Source: Schizochytrium sp. CCTCC M209059 (taxonomy: Eukaryota > Sar > Bigyra > Thraustochytrida > Thraustochytriidae). Taken from it: 64,000 nucleotides of DNA. Positions 41,917-51,612 of this stretch are shown here, in pieces. The position numbers and the translations under genes were made by a program. The stretch lies in contig KN805419.1 of assembly GCA_000818945.1 (NCBI GenBank), positions 208,964-272,963 on the forward strand, read 5' to 3'. The first letter of the stretch is position 1. Each line of letters begins with the position of its first letter. The notes below the pieces were generated by a model. The model was not told where the DNA came from. It made no database searches and worked only from the letters and a program-made list of their open reading frames with translations.

Positions 41917-43623
41917 TTACATGACAGTGCAGCCAGCAGTGGCGACAGTGCGCACAAAACCGGCGAGCAGGGCAATTTTGTTCGTGTACGCGGAACGAGC
42001 CCGGAAATCATGGTCACGGATGCGGTTTGTATGGTCGTCGGCCATGTTGTTAAAGATGCGCTTCATCTCACGACGCTTACGAGCCTCGCGACCCACGAGC
42101 TCGAGCTGATAAATCTTTTCGTCGCGGTTTCGAATTAGCTGCGCCGCAACGGAACGCATCGTAGCCTCGTCCTCGCGCAAAAAGGTCAGATCCTCGGTAA
42201 CGATGCGCGTGGAGCCGCGATCGAGCGTATCAAGTGCCTTTTCGCGGTAGAACTTGTAAAGCACGCTAATGTGCGGGTCGAGCGCGCCCTCTTCGCGATC
42301 CTCCTGCTGAATACCGTCGAGGTTGTACATGAAGAGGATACGAGCTTCGAAAAAGGCCAAAAAGGTGCCCATCTTGGAGAAGGCGCCGCCGTCCATCTCG
42401 TTGGCGAGCGCACCAATCACGTACTGGCAAAAGCTCCGGTACATTTCCTCGTAGCTGGGCGGCTCCTCGTCGATTTCCTCTTCGCTCTCGGCACGCTTCC
42501 AGCGGCGAACCCAGTCTCGCAAGGGTTTGTTCCACTCGACCTGGACCGCATTGGTGTTCCACTTGGTGAAGACAAGAAAGCACGAGCGGCGCAGCTCGGA
42601 AAACAGTTCCATGAGAGTGAGCTGGTTCGCCATCATGGCCGGCGTGGTGCGCGAGTTGACGTCGAAACTGATGAGAATGTTGTTGATGATACCCATTTGC
42701 AACACACTTTCCGTGGCGACCATGATTTGCGAAAGAAGCTCCGTGTCTGAGACGCTCGTATCAGCGCCGAGGCCCTGCGTGTCGATATACGAGACAAAGT
42801 GGTCCTGATCAAGCTTGGCATCGCGCAAGACGGTCCCGCGGGTGCCTTGTGCCTGCGCACCGCTCACGAGACAGGCCTGGGAGTCGAGCAAGGTGTTGAG
42901 ACTCGAGCTCTTACCGCTGCCGCTGGTGCCGACGATCAAAAGGTTGTAGCGTAGCTCGCGGCCGTGCTCGCGCTCGCGGATACTGTTGTGCTCAGCTTCA
43001 AGCTGCACCTTGTGGAGTTCCATGGTAAGAAGGTCCTTGGCACGCTCGTCAAGGTCGCCGCTGCTGGTGTCGGCGAGACGGCGTTCGATTTCGCGGGCGC
43101 GCGCGTCGAGCTCGGCGCGCATTTTGGCAATGTGCTCGAGCTCCTCGCGCTCGGCGCGCTCCTCGGGCGACATATCGTCGCTGGGCGGGGGCACGTCAAC
43201 GTTCTCGGATAAGGCCTCGGCCTCTTCGGCGTCGGCAGCCAGCTCGGCGTCAATTTCATCCATGCGGTCGGCAAGTTTGAAAATGCCAAAGTAGTCAACC
43301 TCGCGACGCAGCGTGGTCCATTCGGGAGAGCCTGCCTCGGGGAAGTCTGCATCGCCATCGCGCAAATAGTTGAGAATGACGGCGAACTGCGAGCCATCGC
43401 GGTCAAAGAAGAATCGCCCCTCGGCGTCACGGCTCACCCTGCTCTCGGACTCATGGTCTGCAAAGAGTTGCTCCAGCCGTGAGCCCTCGGCGCTGAGAAG
43501 GGTGCCCCGGGTCGTCATGAAGACGTGCCCGCCCACGTTCAGTTCCACAACATCGTCCCCGTTCGCCTCGGCGAGCTTGCTCTTGCTCCTGGTCTTGCCC
43601 AGGCTCAAGAGACCCTTGCGCAT
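41917..43623 (-). CDS. BTB/POZ (T1, KCTD-type) domain fused to an AIG1/TOC-type GTPase
   Basis: A single-exon 568-residue protein. Residues about 24-115 form a potassium-channel T1/KCTD-type BTB domain (VELNVGGHVFMTTRGTLL, then FFFDRDGSQFAVILNYLRDG). An acidic, helical linker (about 120-220) leads to a GTPase domain: P-loop GTSGSGKSS (near 229-237), Walker B/G3 DTQGLG (near 281) and a G4-like TKWN (near 353), the arrangement of AIG1/GIMAP and TOC34-like septin-relative GTPases. The C-terminal 130 residues are helical and charged. KCTD domains often recruit cullin-3 ubiquitin ligases or form pentamers; AIG1 GTPases form membrane-associated filaments. The combination suggests GTP-controlled assembly of a BTB scaffold, which is inference. 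The upstream region has a GGCCTAGCC motif at 43894-43902. Confidence 0.8.
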   Translation of the reverse strand: MRKGLLSLGKTRSKSKLAEANGDDVVELNVGGHVFMTTRGTLLSAEGSRLEQLFADHESESRVSRDAEGRFFFDRDGSQFAVILNYLRDGDADFPEAGSPEWTTLRREVDYFGIFKLADRMDEIDAELAADAEEAEALSENVDVPPPSDDMSPEERAEREELEHIAKMRAELDARAREIERRLADTSSGDLDERAKDLLTMELHKVQLEAEHNSIREREHGRELRYNLLIVGTSGSGKSSSLNTLLDSQACLVSGAQAQGTRGTVLRDAKLDQDHFVSYIDTQGLGADTSVSDTELLSQIMVATESVLQMGIINNILISFDVNSRTTPAMMANQLTLMELFSELRRSCFLVFTKWNTNAVQVEWNKPLRDWVRRWKRAESEEEIDEEPPSYEEMYRSFCQYVIGALANEMDGGAFSKMGTFLAFFEARILFMYNLDGIQQEDREEGALDPHISVLYKFYREKALDTLDRGSTRIVTEDLTFLREDEATMRSVAAQLIRNRDEKIYQLELVGREARKRREMKRIFNNMADDHTNRIRDHDFRARSAYTNKIALLAGFVRTVATAGCTVM

Positions 43624-44164
43624 TCTCTTTTAGCGAGTCCTCGTCCCTCTCCGCAGCAAAGTGCGGCGCGACGCAGCCGCAGCGCACGGGGTGCCGCCTG
43701 GGTCCCGCTTGTCGCCTCTCGCCTCGCCCGCCTCGCGCGCCACGCCCCCCGCGCGTGCACCACGTATGCTTGTCTGTTCGTCGGCCTGGTTGTTGGTTTG
43801 CACCCTGCGCTGAGTCTCCGGCTGGCTCCGCTGATCCTGCTTTGCTTTCTGATCAATTTCTGCTCCTCTGGCTGCCTAGTTGGCTGCTAGGAGGGGCCTA
43901 GCCAGGGGTAGGGGCGGCGAGTACCTCGAATCGGAGCTCATTCGACACTGGCGCTTCCTTGCGCACCCCGCCCGATCCATGGAGATCGGTCTAGCAGCAG
44001 CAGCACCAGCACCAACAGCACCAGCAGCCCCAGCAGCATCACGCCCGCCGTGCCCACGAGCTCGCAGGAGCCAGACGGCGGCAGAGCAGCTAGCTGCTAC
44101 TGCTGCCACTGCTGTGGCTGTTGTTCCTCTGTGAGACTGGAGCAACAGAAAGAAGGCCAATGAA

Positions 44165-44196
<32 letters not shown>

Positions 44197-44630
44197 AGCA
44201 AGCACGACAGCAAGCAGGAGCGACAGCAAGCCAGCAAGCAAAGATGGTATTGAAGGCCCATCCGTGGCCAGTCCCGGCGCCTTTCCACTCACTGGTCACC
44301 AAAGGTCACAGGTCTGTCACATGCCATGATGAACGGAAACGCCGTCAGTCAAACCAGCGCAGGCAGCAGCAGCAGCAGCAGCATCTGCAGACAAAAGGCA
44401 GCAGCAGCCCACTGCCAATCGCATCGGTCACAGTCAGCAGCAGTTGAAAAAAAACGTGTGCGTGCACGTGCGGCCTCTTGCTTGTGCCTGCCTACTAACC
44501 ATACCAAGGCTTGCTTGAAGAAAGTAAAGAACTTTTGCCAGCCGGTGTGCTGATAATGAACAGAGGCAAGACTTGCAGTTCTTTTTGATCATCGAGCGAG
44601 GGAAGCGCGAGGATCGCGAGGAGCCTGCGA
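43624..44630. repeat. Divergent spacer with AAAG and CAG repeats
   Basis: Between divergent genes, so it should contain both promoters. It holds a CAG/CAC-rich block (43994-44040), an AAAG repeat (44163-44196) and a CAG run (44358-44385). No gene supported. Confidence 0.5.
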
Positions 44631-45920
44631 ATGACGGAGCCGAGCGATGCCGAGCTCGCAGAGGCAGTGGCGGCCGCGGTCGCTGGGCGCGAGGACCTGG
44701 AGTCCAACGCCGCGGCGCTGACGAGAGCCATCGCGGACGACCACTTTTTGTGGAAAGTACGCACGCAGCGCGTGCAGGCGGTGCTGGACGCCCGCGCGGC
44801 GGCCAAAGTCCCGCCGCGCAAGGTCCCGGACGAGCTCTTCGTCTTGGACTGGGCCAACGCCACGCCAGGCAATGTCCTTGCGCCCCTGCGCGCGGGCGCT
44901 TTCCGCGTTGAGGGCGTCCACCACGCACAGGGCGGTCTCGGGTCTCTTGGTTGCTTTCTCGTCAAGCTCGCTGACCTGAACGGCGGCAGCGGTGGCGGCG
45001 TTGTGGTCCTCAAGCAAAAACCTGTGCTCGGCGTCACACACGAGCTCGTCGCCCATGGCCTCCTCCGCCAGCTCGGCGTGTCGGTGCCGTCAATGCGCGT
45101 TTTGGGCCAGACAGAGTTGGACCAACTCATTTTCGAGCTCCGCGACGCACCCGTCACGGCACACGGGACCTGCGACGAGATCCACGCGCCTCGATTTCGC
45201 GAGGCAGGGGCCGTGCTGATGTCCTTTGAGCCGGGCCATAATCTCGAAGAGGAGCCACTCAAGGGACGGCGCGCTGGGGCCCTCGACGCGCTGGACTGGA
45301 GGTACCTTGGCGCCGTTCTCGTCGCGGATGCTATCTTCAACAATAGCGACCGTGTGCCGTCCATTTGGCGTTCCGAAGGAAATGCCGGTAACCTCATTGT
45401 CGATGAGCGCCGTCCCGCGGGCCAACGTATCGTGGCTATCGACCAAACAGTCAGCGTGATCATGAACGAAGCCAACCGTCTCAAGTACTTTGTACGCGTC
45501 GGCGATCTGCTCTCTGTAGCAAGTTTGAAGCGCGTTGATGAATTCCTTGATCTCAAGGGCGCTTTGGGCTCAGAGGCAGCAGCTGCCGCAATCCTCTCGA
45601 TCCGTGAAGGCGCCAGCGAGGCGATTATGCGGCTCAACGACAACGCGGAGGCTATGGTATCGAGTGCCATCGAAGAGGCTGTTGCTGAGGCAAAGGAGGA
45701 TACCTTTGACGCGCGCGCCGTCAAGGACTTTCTTTTGCAGGCCATTTCGGCGCTCCCTGAGGTCGATCTGCGCGACGCCCACCCGGAGCAGGACGAAGAA
45801 GAAGGTCTCTTGCAATACATTTTGAGCTTTTGCAGCTCGACTGCCGACGACGAGGCTGATTCAGAGGCTGGAGGTGTAGGCTCGACGGCCATTGAGTCTC
45901 GGTCCGCCTGGTGGTCATAA
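44631..45920 (+). CDS. Actin-fragmin kinase-like (AFK catalytic domain) protein
   Basis: A single-exon 429-residue protein. A helical N-terminus (about 1-70) precedes a domain resembling the catalytic core of Physarum actin-fragmin kinase, a Ser/Thr kinase with a PI3K-like fold. VVVLKQKPV (near 125) carries the candidate ATP-binding lysine, VLVADAIFNNSDRVPSIW (near 234-251) carries the catalytic-loop Asp and Asn, and IVAIDQTVSVI (near 267-277) holds the metal-binding Asp of the DxG-like motif. In the slime mould this enzyme phosphorylates actin bound to fragmin. The WD/kelch repeats of the Physarum protein are absent. The target here is unknown but an actin role is reasonable. Confidence 0.65.
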   Translation: MTEPSDAELAEAVAAAVAGREDLESNAAALTRAIADDHFLWKVRTQRVQAVLDARAAAKVPPRKVPDELFVLDWANATPGNVLAPLRAGAFRVEGVHHAQGGLGSLGCFLVKLADLNGGSGGGVVVLKQKPVLGVTHELVAHGLLRQLGVSVPSMRVLGQTELDQLIFELRDAPVTAHGTCDEIHAPRFREAGAVLMSFEPGHNLEEEPLKGRRAGALDALDWRYLGAVLVADAIFNNSDRVPSIWRSEGNAGNLIVDERRPAGQRIVAIDQTVSVIMNEANRLKYFVRVGDLLSVASLKRVDEFLDLKGALGSEAAAAAILSIREGASEAIMRLNDNAEAMVSSAIEEAVAEAKEDTFDARAVKDFLLQAISALPEVDLRDAHPEQDEEEGLLQYILSFCSSTADDEADSEAGGVGSTAIESRSAWWS

Positions 45921-46541
45921 AGGAAAGGAAGTATAGAAGGGAAAAAGTGTCTTCTTGTTTTGGCCCGCAGCGATGACAAATATGGAGTCCATGAAAACGT
46001 TGGTGCCAGGCCCTTTCTTTTGCTTTGGAGTGGTGTTCTCGCGGGTGAGGCCCTAAGCGGCCAATGTGTCCAATTTGCGCGCAGCATTTGGCGGACGAGG
46101 GGGGAGAAGTGGCGTGCTTTTATGATAACTTATAACCAAAATCTGACGAGTAGGTAGCGAGCTCATTTCATCCTCTTTGATGGGGGCAAAACGTACATGG
46201 AACTGAGACCTTGTAGATGGTTTTTGTGATTGTGCAATCCTTTGTGCTTTCCGCTCAATTGAGGTAGATGCGCTTTAAAAAATGCTGGCATCAGTACGGC
46301 TGATGCGTCGTTTGAATGCTACGTGCTGTTTCCCGCGCTTACCATCGTAATCTTTCTTTAAATTATGCATCAGGTTCGGCCCTCAAAAGTCACACAAGAT
46401 TTTTTTCAGTTTGTTTTTTTCTAACGCTGCCAAAGCTGCACACTTTGACGCCAAGAAAGACAACGACCCCCAAAAGAGGCACACCAATACGAACAAGTTA
46501 GGCTCCGAAAAAGGGCAAAATAATGACAGGACGAAAGTATT
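45921..46541. other. Convergent spacer
   Basis: Relatively AT-rich 3' sequence between the AFK-like gene and ferrochelatase. No coding content or repeats of note. Confidence 0.5.
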
Positions 46542-47753
46542 CTAAAAGGCCGGGTTCATGATTTGGCGGCAAAGCGGCTTTTGGCAGGTAAGACACTTCA
46601 TCTTGTACTGAGGCGAGTAATTTTGCTTGGCGTCGAGATGATTCTTGACAACGTCAGCGAGAGCATTGCAAAATGTCTCGGAGCCGTTGAGACCTTCGGT
46701 GAAGCGAAAGTCGGCGATGCCCGCCTTTTTGGCATCCTCGGCGTACTCCATGCCGATTTCGAAAAGAGTTTCAATGTGGTCCGAAGTAAAGGCAACGGGA
46801 ACGACGAGGACAGACTTGTGGCCACGCTTGCCCAGGCTCTTGAGGACCGACTCCGTACTTGGCACCATCCAAGGAAGAAAACCAACCTTGCTCTGCCACG
46901 CGAGCACGTGCTTGTTGACGGTGCGCAAGCCAGGAACCTTGCCCTCGCCAACGACCTTGGTGTCGAGGCGCTCCATGACGGCCTTGACGCTGGCAGCAAT
47001 TTCGTTGACGTAATGATCACCTTTTTCCACGACCTTCATGGGCACCGAGTGTGCGCTAAAGACAATGACAACGTTCTTGCGAGTCTTTTCGTTGAACTCG
47101 AGAAGGCGCTCTGTGATTCGCTCGGTGACGGCTTCCAGAAACCCCTCATGGAGAGGCCAGCGGTCGATAATGCTCCAGCGAAAGTTATCTTGCAGCCCGA
47201 GGCGGCGCGTCTCGCGCCAGAGCTCGTTCATGCTGGAGCCGCTCGTGGTGCATGACCACTGGGGAAACTGTGAAAAGGCAATGGCATGCTCAACGCCGTC
47301 CCTCTTCATCTCTTCCAAGGCGACGTCTGTGAGCGGAGAAGCGTAGCGAAAGGCCGTGTAGGCCTTGTGCGGTGCACTCTCGGGACGAATTTCGTCTAGA
47401 ATGGCCGCCATGCGCTTGCCCTGGTACTCGGTCCACTTGCGAATGGGGCTGCCGCCAATCTCCTCGTATTGCTTTTCTACCTTGGGGGTCCGCATGCGCG
47501 CCACCACCGTACCAAAGATCTCTTGCATCTGGCCACCGCCCAGGTCAATGATATCTGTGTCCCGGAACAGACGATTCAGGAACGGCCCAGTCTCCTCGGG
47601 CTTCGACGGTCCGCCCATGTTAAGCATGAGGATCCCGGTCTTGACCTTTTTCGCAGGCTCTTCGCCGCTGCCGTTCGTCGCCGTCGCCGCTGCCGCCAGT
47701 CCACGCGCGCCCCGCGTGCGGAGCAGCAGCCGCGAGCTTTGCAGCGCCAGCAT
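46542..47753 (-). CDS. Ferrochelatase, mitochondrial [2Fe-2S] type
   Basis: A 403-residue single-exon protein. The first about 25 residues (MLALQSSRLLLRTRGARG) are basic and hydrophobic like a mitochondrial presequence. The ferrochelatase fold follows: LMLNMGGPSKPEE near the start of the domain, the catalytic histidine in FSAHSVP (near 238-244), and the conserved glutamate in TSDHIETLFEIG. All four cysteines that bind the [2Fe-2S] cluster in animal ferrochelatase have counterparts: one in FPQWSCTTSGSS and three in the C-terminal CLTCQKPLC. The enzyme inserts ferrous iron into protoporphyrin IX at the matrix face of the inner membrane, the last step of heme synthesis. The plastid form of this enzyme lacks this cluster, so this is the mitochondrial type. 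An AGAGC tract lies about 190-270 bp upstream on the coding strand. Confidence 0.93.
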   Translation of the reverse strand: MLALQSSRLLLRTRGARGLAAAATATNGSGEEPAKKVKTGILMLNMGGPSKPEETGPFLNRLFRDTDIIDLGGGQMQEIFGTVVARMRTPKVEKQYEEIGGSPIRKWTEYQGKRMAAILDEIRPESAPHKAYTAFRYASPLTDVALEEMKRDGVEHAIAFSQFPQWSCTTSGSSMNELWRETRRLGLQDNFRWSIIDRWPLHEGFLEAVTERITERLLEFNEKTRKNVVIVFSAHSVPMKVVEKGDHYVNEIAASVKAVMERLDTKVVGEGKVPGLRTVNKHVLAWQSKVGFLPWMVPSTESVLKSLGKRGHKSVLVVPVAFTSDHIETLFEIGMEYAEDAKKAGIADFRFTEGLNGSETFCNALADVVKNHLDAKQNYSPQYKMKCLTCQKPLCRQIMNPAF

Positions 47754-49716
47754 GCTTGCTCGCTCTCTCTATCCTTGCCGCCGAGTTGAGTTGGCTGTGA
47801 CCGGCTGACGGCCAACTAACTGGCTGGCGTGCGGGCGGGCTGGCTGGCGTGCGGGCGGCTTGGTCGGCTGCCGGTCCGCGTCCGTGGCCCGGATGGCCTG
47901 GCACGCCCTTGCGCTCTTGCGCGGCTCTTCGTTTGGCTTGGCGCTCTGCTCTGCTCTGCTCTGCTCTGCTCTGCTCTGCTCTCTGCTCTCTGCTCTCTGC
48001 TCTCTGCTCTCTGCTCTCTGCGCTGCTTTCCTTGTTCGGGATTGGAGGGAAATGATGGAGACGACACACGTTAGCAAAGAGGCTGCGGACAGAGGACGCG
48101 CACAGCAAGGGACGGCAGAGCAGGCAGAGAGCAGGCAGAGAGCGCAGCGAGCGGTCACGGCGCGGCGGGCTATCGCAGCTGCCAGGGGCCGGCCGTCGCA
48201 GCAGCTCCGCGCAGCGCAGCGCGACGCGGCGGCGCGCAAACCTCGAACCCCTCCCTTCCCATGCGTCCTCGCCGCGGCGTGCGCCGGCCGCTGTCACGTC
48301 AGAGCTTCGGCGCGTTGCGCAGTCCGCCAAGGGCCGGGCACAGCAGCGGGCGGTGTTGCTCTGCTCGAGGACCCGGGCTGGAGTGGGACGAAAGCGGGGC
48401 CGGCAGCGGGGCCGGCAGCGGCGTCTGCGGTTGACACTCGACCGACCGGCCCGTGGCGACACCGGCCCGTGCAGACAGTAGCCAGCCAGCCAGCCAGTCT
48501 GGCTGCGTGTTGAGAGATCAGTACGGCGAAGGCTGAGTCCATTCCGAGGGTGGATAGCTGGCTGACTTTTGCAGTGGCAGCCAGATGATGAGTGAGGGAG
48601 TGGCCTGCAGCCGCAGACTGGGCCCCGCGCTCTCACGCATTGTCCACGCCGCCACTTGATTGTTTCTGTTGAGGGCCTTCTTTTCTACCGACCGACCGGC
48701 CGGCCGGCCGGCCGCAGCAGGTCAGCAAGGCAGCAGCCAGCAAGACAGCTACAGAGAGGATGGTATAAGCTAGAATGAGCCACGGTGGCTATCTGGCTGG
48801 CTGGCCGGCTTTCTTTCCTCCACGCGTCCGTCACCGTTTGGGCTGCAGCGCATACTCGATGAGGCCTGACGCAAAGTTGGAACAAGTTCGGCGCTCGTCG
48901 TCGGGTCGTACTCGATATGTAGGCCCGTGCATGCTGCTTGCATGTCAAAGACGCCTTTACATGTTGAACGGAAAAGGCCTGCCACCGACACGATCGACTT
49001 TCGCACATTTCCTTGCTGCTGGGAATTCGTAATACTTTGCTGTAGCTCGTGCTAGAGAGCTACTCGCTTCCGTTGGCGGCATGGCTTTTTGACCTCTGAG
49101 AGCGGGCCTCTTGTATAAACAGTGGCCACGGAGGCAGTGTGGCCAGCAAAGTCTGCCTGCGACAGCGACACCAACAATGAATGAAAGTAAACTATCTTGC
49201 CGCCGCCTGCACCACTGCGGCCTCTGTCCTGTCCAGCCCAACCTGCTGCAGCTGCCACTGCTGCTAACTGTTCAAGTCTCTCTCTGTGACTATTACTGTC
49301 AGTTGCCAAGCGTGGCTGCGCGATCCTATCCACATCCCTCTCCCAACTCCGCTGTCACCAGAGCCTTTGACATGCAGCAGCAGCAACATCAGCAGCAGCA
49401 GCAGCAGCAGCAGCAGCACGTGAGACACAATTTCAAGTACTACGTACTACTACTATGTATACGTAGTACCAAAGTGTGCAGTGAGAAAAACTTCCGACTG
49501 GCCATTATGGCGGGCATGTGCTGCTTGACTGGCCTGGCGGCATCACTCAGAGGCTGCGTCTCGCAACAGATCACGCCAAGCGACGGCCAAGCAGCCAGGC
49601 GCACGGGCGCAGGGATTGCTCGCTCGCCATCGGTGGCGGGCGGCAGCGGCAAACCCAATTAAGGCTCGCGAGCGCTAGAGGGAGAGAGCGTTAGAGGGAG
49701 AGAACAAGCTCAGCTC
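47754..49716. repeat. Spacer with AGAGC, GGCC and CAG repeats and a hairpin
   Basis: Between divergent genes. Holds a GCTCT/AGAGC tract (47945-48022), GGCC repeats (48697-48714), a CAG run (49375-49418) and an inverted repeat with 10-bp arms (49437-49446 and 49460-49469). No gene supported. Confidence 0.55.
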
Positions 49717-51045
49717 ATGGTGGTGAAGGCCGCGCAGTGGACAGCCATCGCGGCTGTTGCAGTGCTGTGCGCCACCCAGACGACGGAGGTCTGCTGCGCA
49801 ACGGATGATGATGTCGTACAAAGCGTGGCATCACCACTTTGGGGCAATATCGTCAATGGCGAGGCTGCTAGCGAGGCGCCCTCGTGGATGGTATCTCTGC
49901 AGGGCGAAAAGTCCGGCCACTTTTGCGGCGGGACCCTTATTGATCCCAGCTGGGTCCTCACAGCCGCCCACTGCTTGCCTGGTGGCGCGGTACCAGGGCG
50001 CATGGTGCTTGGTACGAGAGATCTCAATGATAAGAGCGCCCCAGCTCAGGTCCGGGACGTGGGCAGCGAGAGCGATCGAAAATTCACCACCTATGTGCAC
50101 CCCAACTTTGCAGGAACTGCAGGCAAGAACGACATCGCCCTTGTACACGTAACGCCGCCGTTTCAAGTCACGTCGGACGAAATCATGATTCTAAATGCTG
50201 ACCCCGCCGCTGAAGATGCGGAGTCTGATCTTTGGCCAACGGTGATGGGCTGGGGCACCATCAAATTTGGATCCAGTGAAATGGAAACGGAGCTTCGCAT
50301 CGCAGACATACCCCTCGTGCCCATTCAAGACTGTCGCAGCCTCTATGGAAGTACGCTCGTCATCGACTCTAACCTGTGCGCTGCAGGGGGCGACACGAGC
50401 GCCTGTCAGGGCGATAGTGGCAGTCCCCTTTTCCGCACGCGAGACGATGGTCGCGCTGTGCAGCTTGGCATTGTTGCCTGGGGTCGCGGGTGCGGCTGGG
50501 TGGGTTACTACGGCGTCTATGTCAAGGTGCGCTCGTTTCGGTCGTTTATTCTGGAATACGTACCCAATGCGAGCTTTTCCGACGATATCGATGACGATGA
50601 CAATGACGATGACGATGATGATGATGATGATTTACCTGTTCCGGCGCTGAAACTATACCAAACTCAGGAGGATGCTTGCCGAAAGCTCTCGCGTCGCCGC
50701 TGTAAAAATCGAGTCAATCGCGCGACCTGCCACTATGCGGGCAAGCGCTGCCGGGCGCACCCAATGGAGGGCATGCCAGTCTCCACATTCTGCGCAGTGA
50801 TGAGCATAAGTCGCAGCTGGTGCTCTCTCGGTCGCTTCGCGCAAGACTGCTACTGGGACAGCGGAATTTGCTCTGCGATTCAAACGCCAAGCCCAACACC
50901 AATGCCAACCATGAGTCCAACAATTGGGAGTTGCAAAAAGTACAAGTCAGATCGTCTAGCTTGCGAGGCGGATTGGTCGTGTCAGTGGAATGGAAACAGC
51001 TTCCGACCCATTCGACGACGCTGCTCGCGCCGAGCAGGACTTTGA
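49717..51045 (+). CDS. Secreted trypsin-fold serine protease with poly-Asp linker and Cys-rich tail
   Basis: A 442-residue single-exon protein. A hydrophobic signal peptide (residues about 1-28) precedes an S1A peptidase domain starting at IVNGEA (Ile45). The catalytic triad is intact: His85 in TAAHC, Asp139 in NDIAL and Ser234 in CQGDSGSP. The residue at trypsin position 189 is Ser228, which in this family points to chymotrypsin-like rather than trypsin-like specificity. The residue before Ile45 is Asn, so activation would need an unusual cleavage or the enzyme may be made active. After the domain come a poly-Asp run (about 289-309), then two short Cys-rich modules (about 318-390 and 408-438) separated by a Pro/Thr/Ser linker, perhaps for substrate or surface binding. 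The Cys-rich modules match nothing I know. Confidence 0.87.
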   Translation: MVVKAAQWTAIAAVAVLCATQTTEVCCATDDDVVQSVASPLWGNIVNGEAASEAPSWMVSLQGEKSGHFCGGTLIDPSWVLTAAHCLPGGAVPGRMVLGTRDLNDKSAPAQVRDVGSESDRKFTTYVHPNFAGTAGKNDIALVHVTPPFQVTSDEIMILNADPAAEDAESDLWPTVMGWGTIKFGSSEMETELRIADIPLVPIQDCRSLYGSTLVIDSNLCAAGGDTSACQGDSGSPLFRTRDDGRAVQLGIVAWGRGCGWVGYYGVYVKVRSFRSFILEYVPNASFSDDIDDDDNDDDDDDDDDLPVPALKLYQTQEDACRKLSRRRCKNRVNRATCHYAGKRCRAHPMEGMPVSTFCAVMSISRSWCSLGRFAQDCYWDSGICSAIQTPSPTPMPTMSPTIGSCKKYKSDRLACEADWSCQWNGNSFRPIRRRCSRRAGL

Positions 51046-51612
51046 ATCCAAGCATGTCGATTATCGCGAAGTTAGTTTCGCTGTCTTCATCTATTTATCC
51101 GTCAAACGAATTCAAAAGTAATGCACTAGCAGGAAAGGGGACTTGCTGCGTCAATGCATGGAACAGTTATGACTCTGGGAGAACCAACGCAAGGCGTTTC
51201 GTCTAATTTGGGCGTTACAAAGCTCTTTCGAGGACTCTGCGTTACTTATACGAGCGCCATTGCAATGTAAAGGACAAATTTGCAAGGTCGTATGTCCGAG
51301 GCCTTTTTTCCGTCGAGCCTGTCAGACTGACGCGGATAAGAAAATAGAATACAGCTTCGACAAGACCACAACTTTAGTATCCCGGTAAGACTGCCCGTTT
51401 CGCGCACCGGCAAGCAAGGTCTTTATCTTTGCACCCTCTTTCCCGATGAGAATGTCACTCGAACCTTGCGGTGAAGTATACTTTGTAAAGATGAACGTTT
51501 CGATTCGACTCACTCAAGTTTTCTGATTTTTTCTTCATCCGTCTTTCGTTGTCGACGAGGATCTGGACTCGGCTGCATTGGCTGTCGACGCTTTTACGGC
51601 TTCCCCTCCTCT
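51046..51612. other. Convergent spacer
   Basis: Sequence between the protease and the first LRR-kinase gene, in tail-to-tail orientation. A 63-codon minus-strand frame (51322-51513) contains an IGKEGAKIK string reminiscent of a KH-domain GxxG loop but is too short to call. Confidence 0.4.

Noticed and set aside
44495..46087. 530-codon minus-strand frame opposite the actin-fragmin-kinase-like gene
   Set aside because: Shadow of the plus-strand gene, whose frame has the kinase motifs.
51322..51513. Short minus-strand frame with a KH-like IGKEGAKIK string
   Set aside because: Only 63 codons, one motif and no rest of a KH fold; likely chance.
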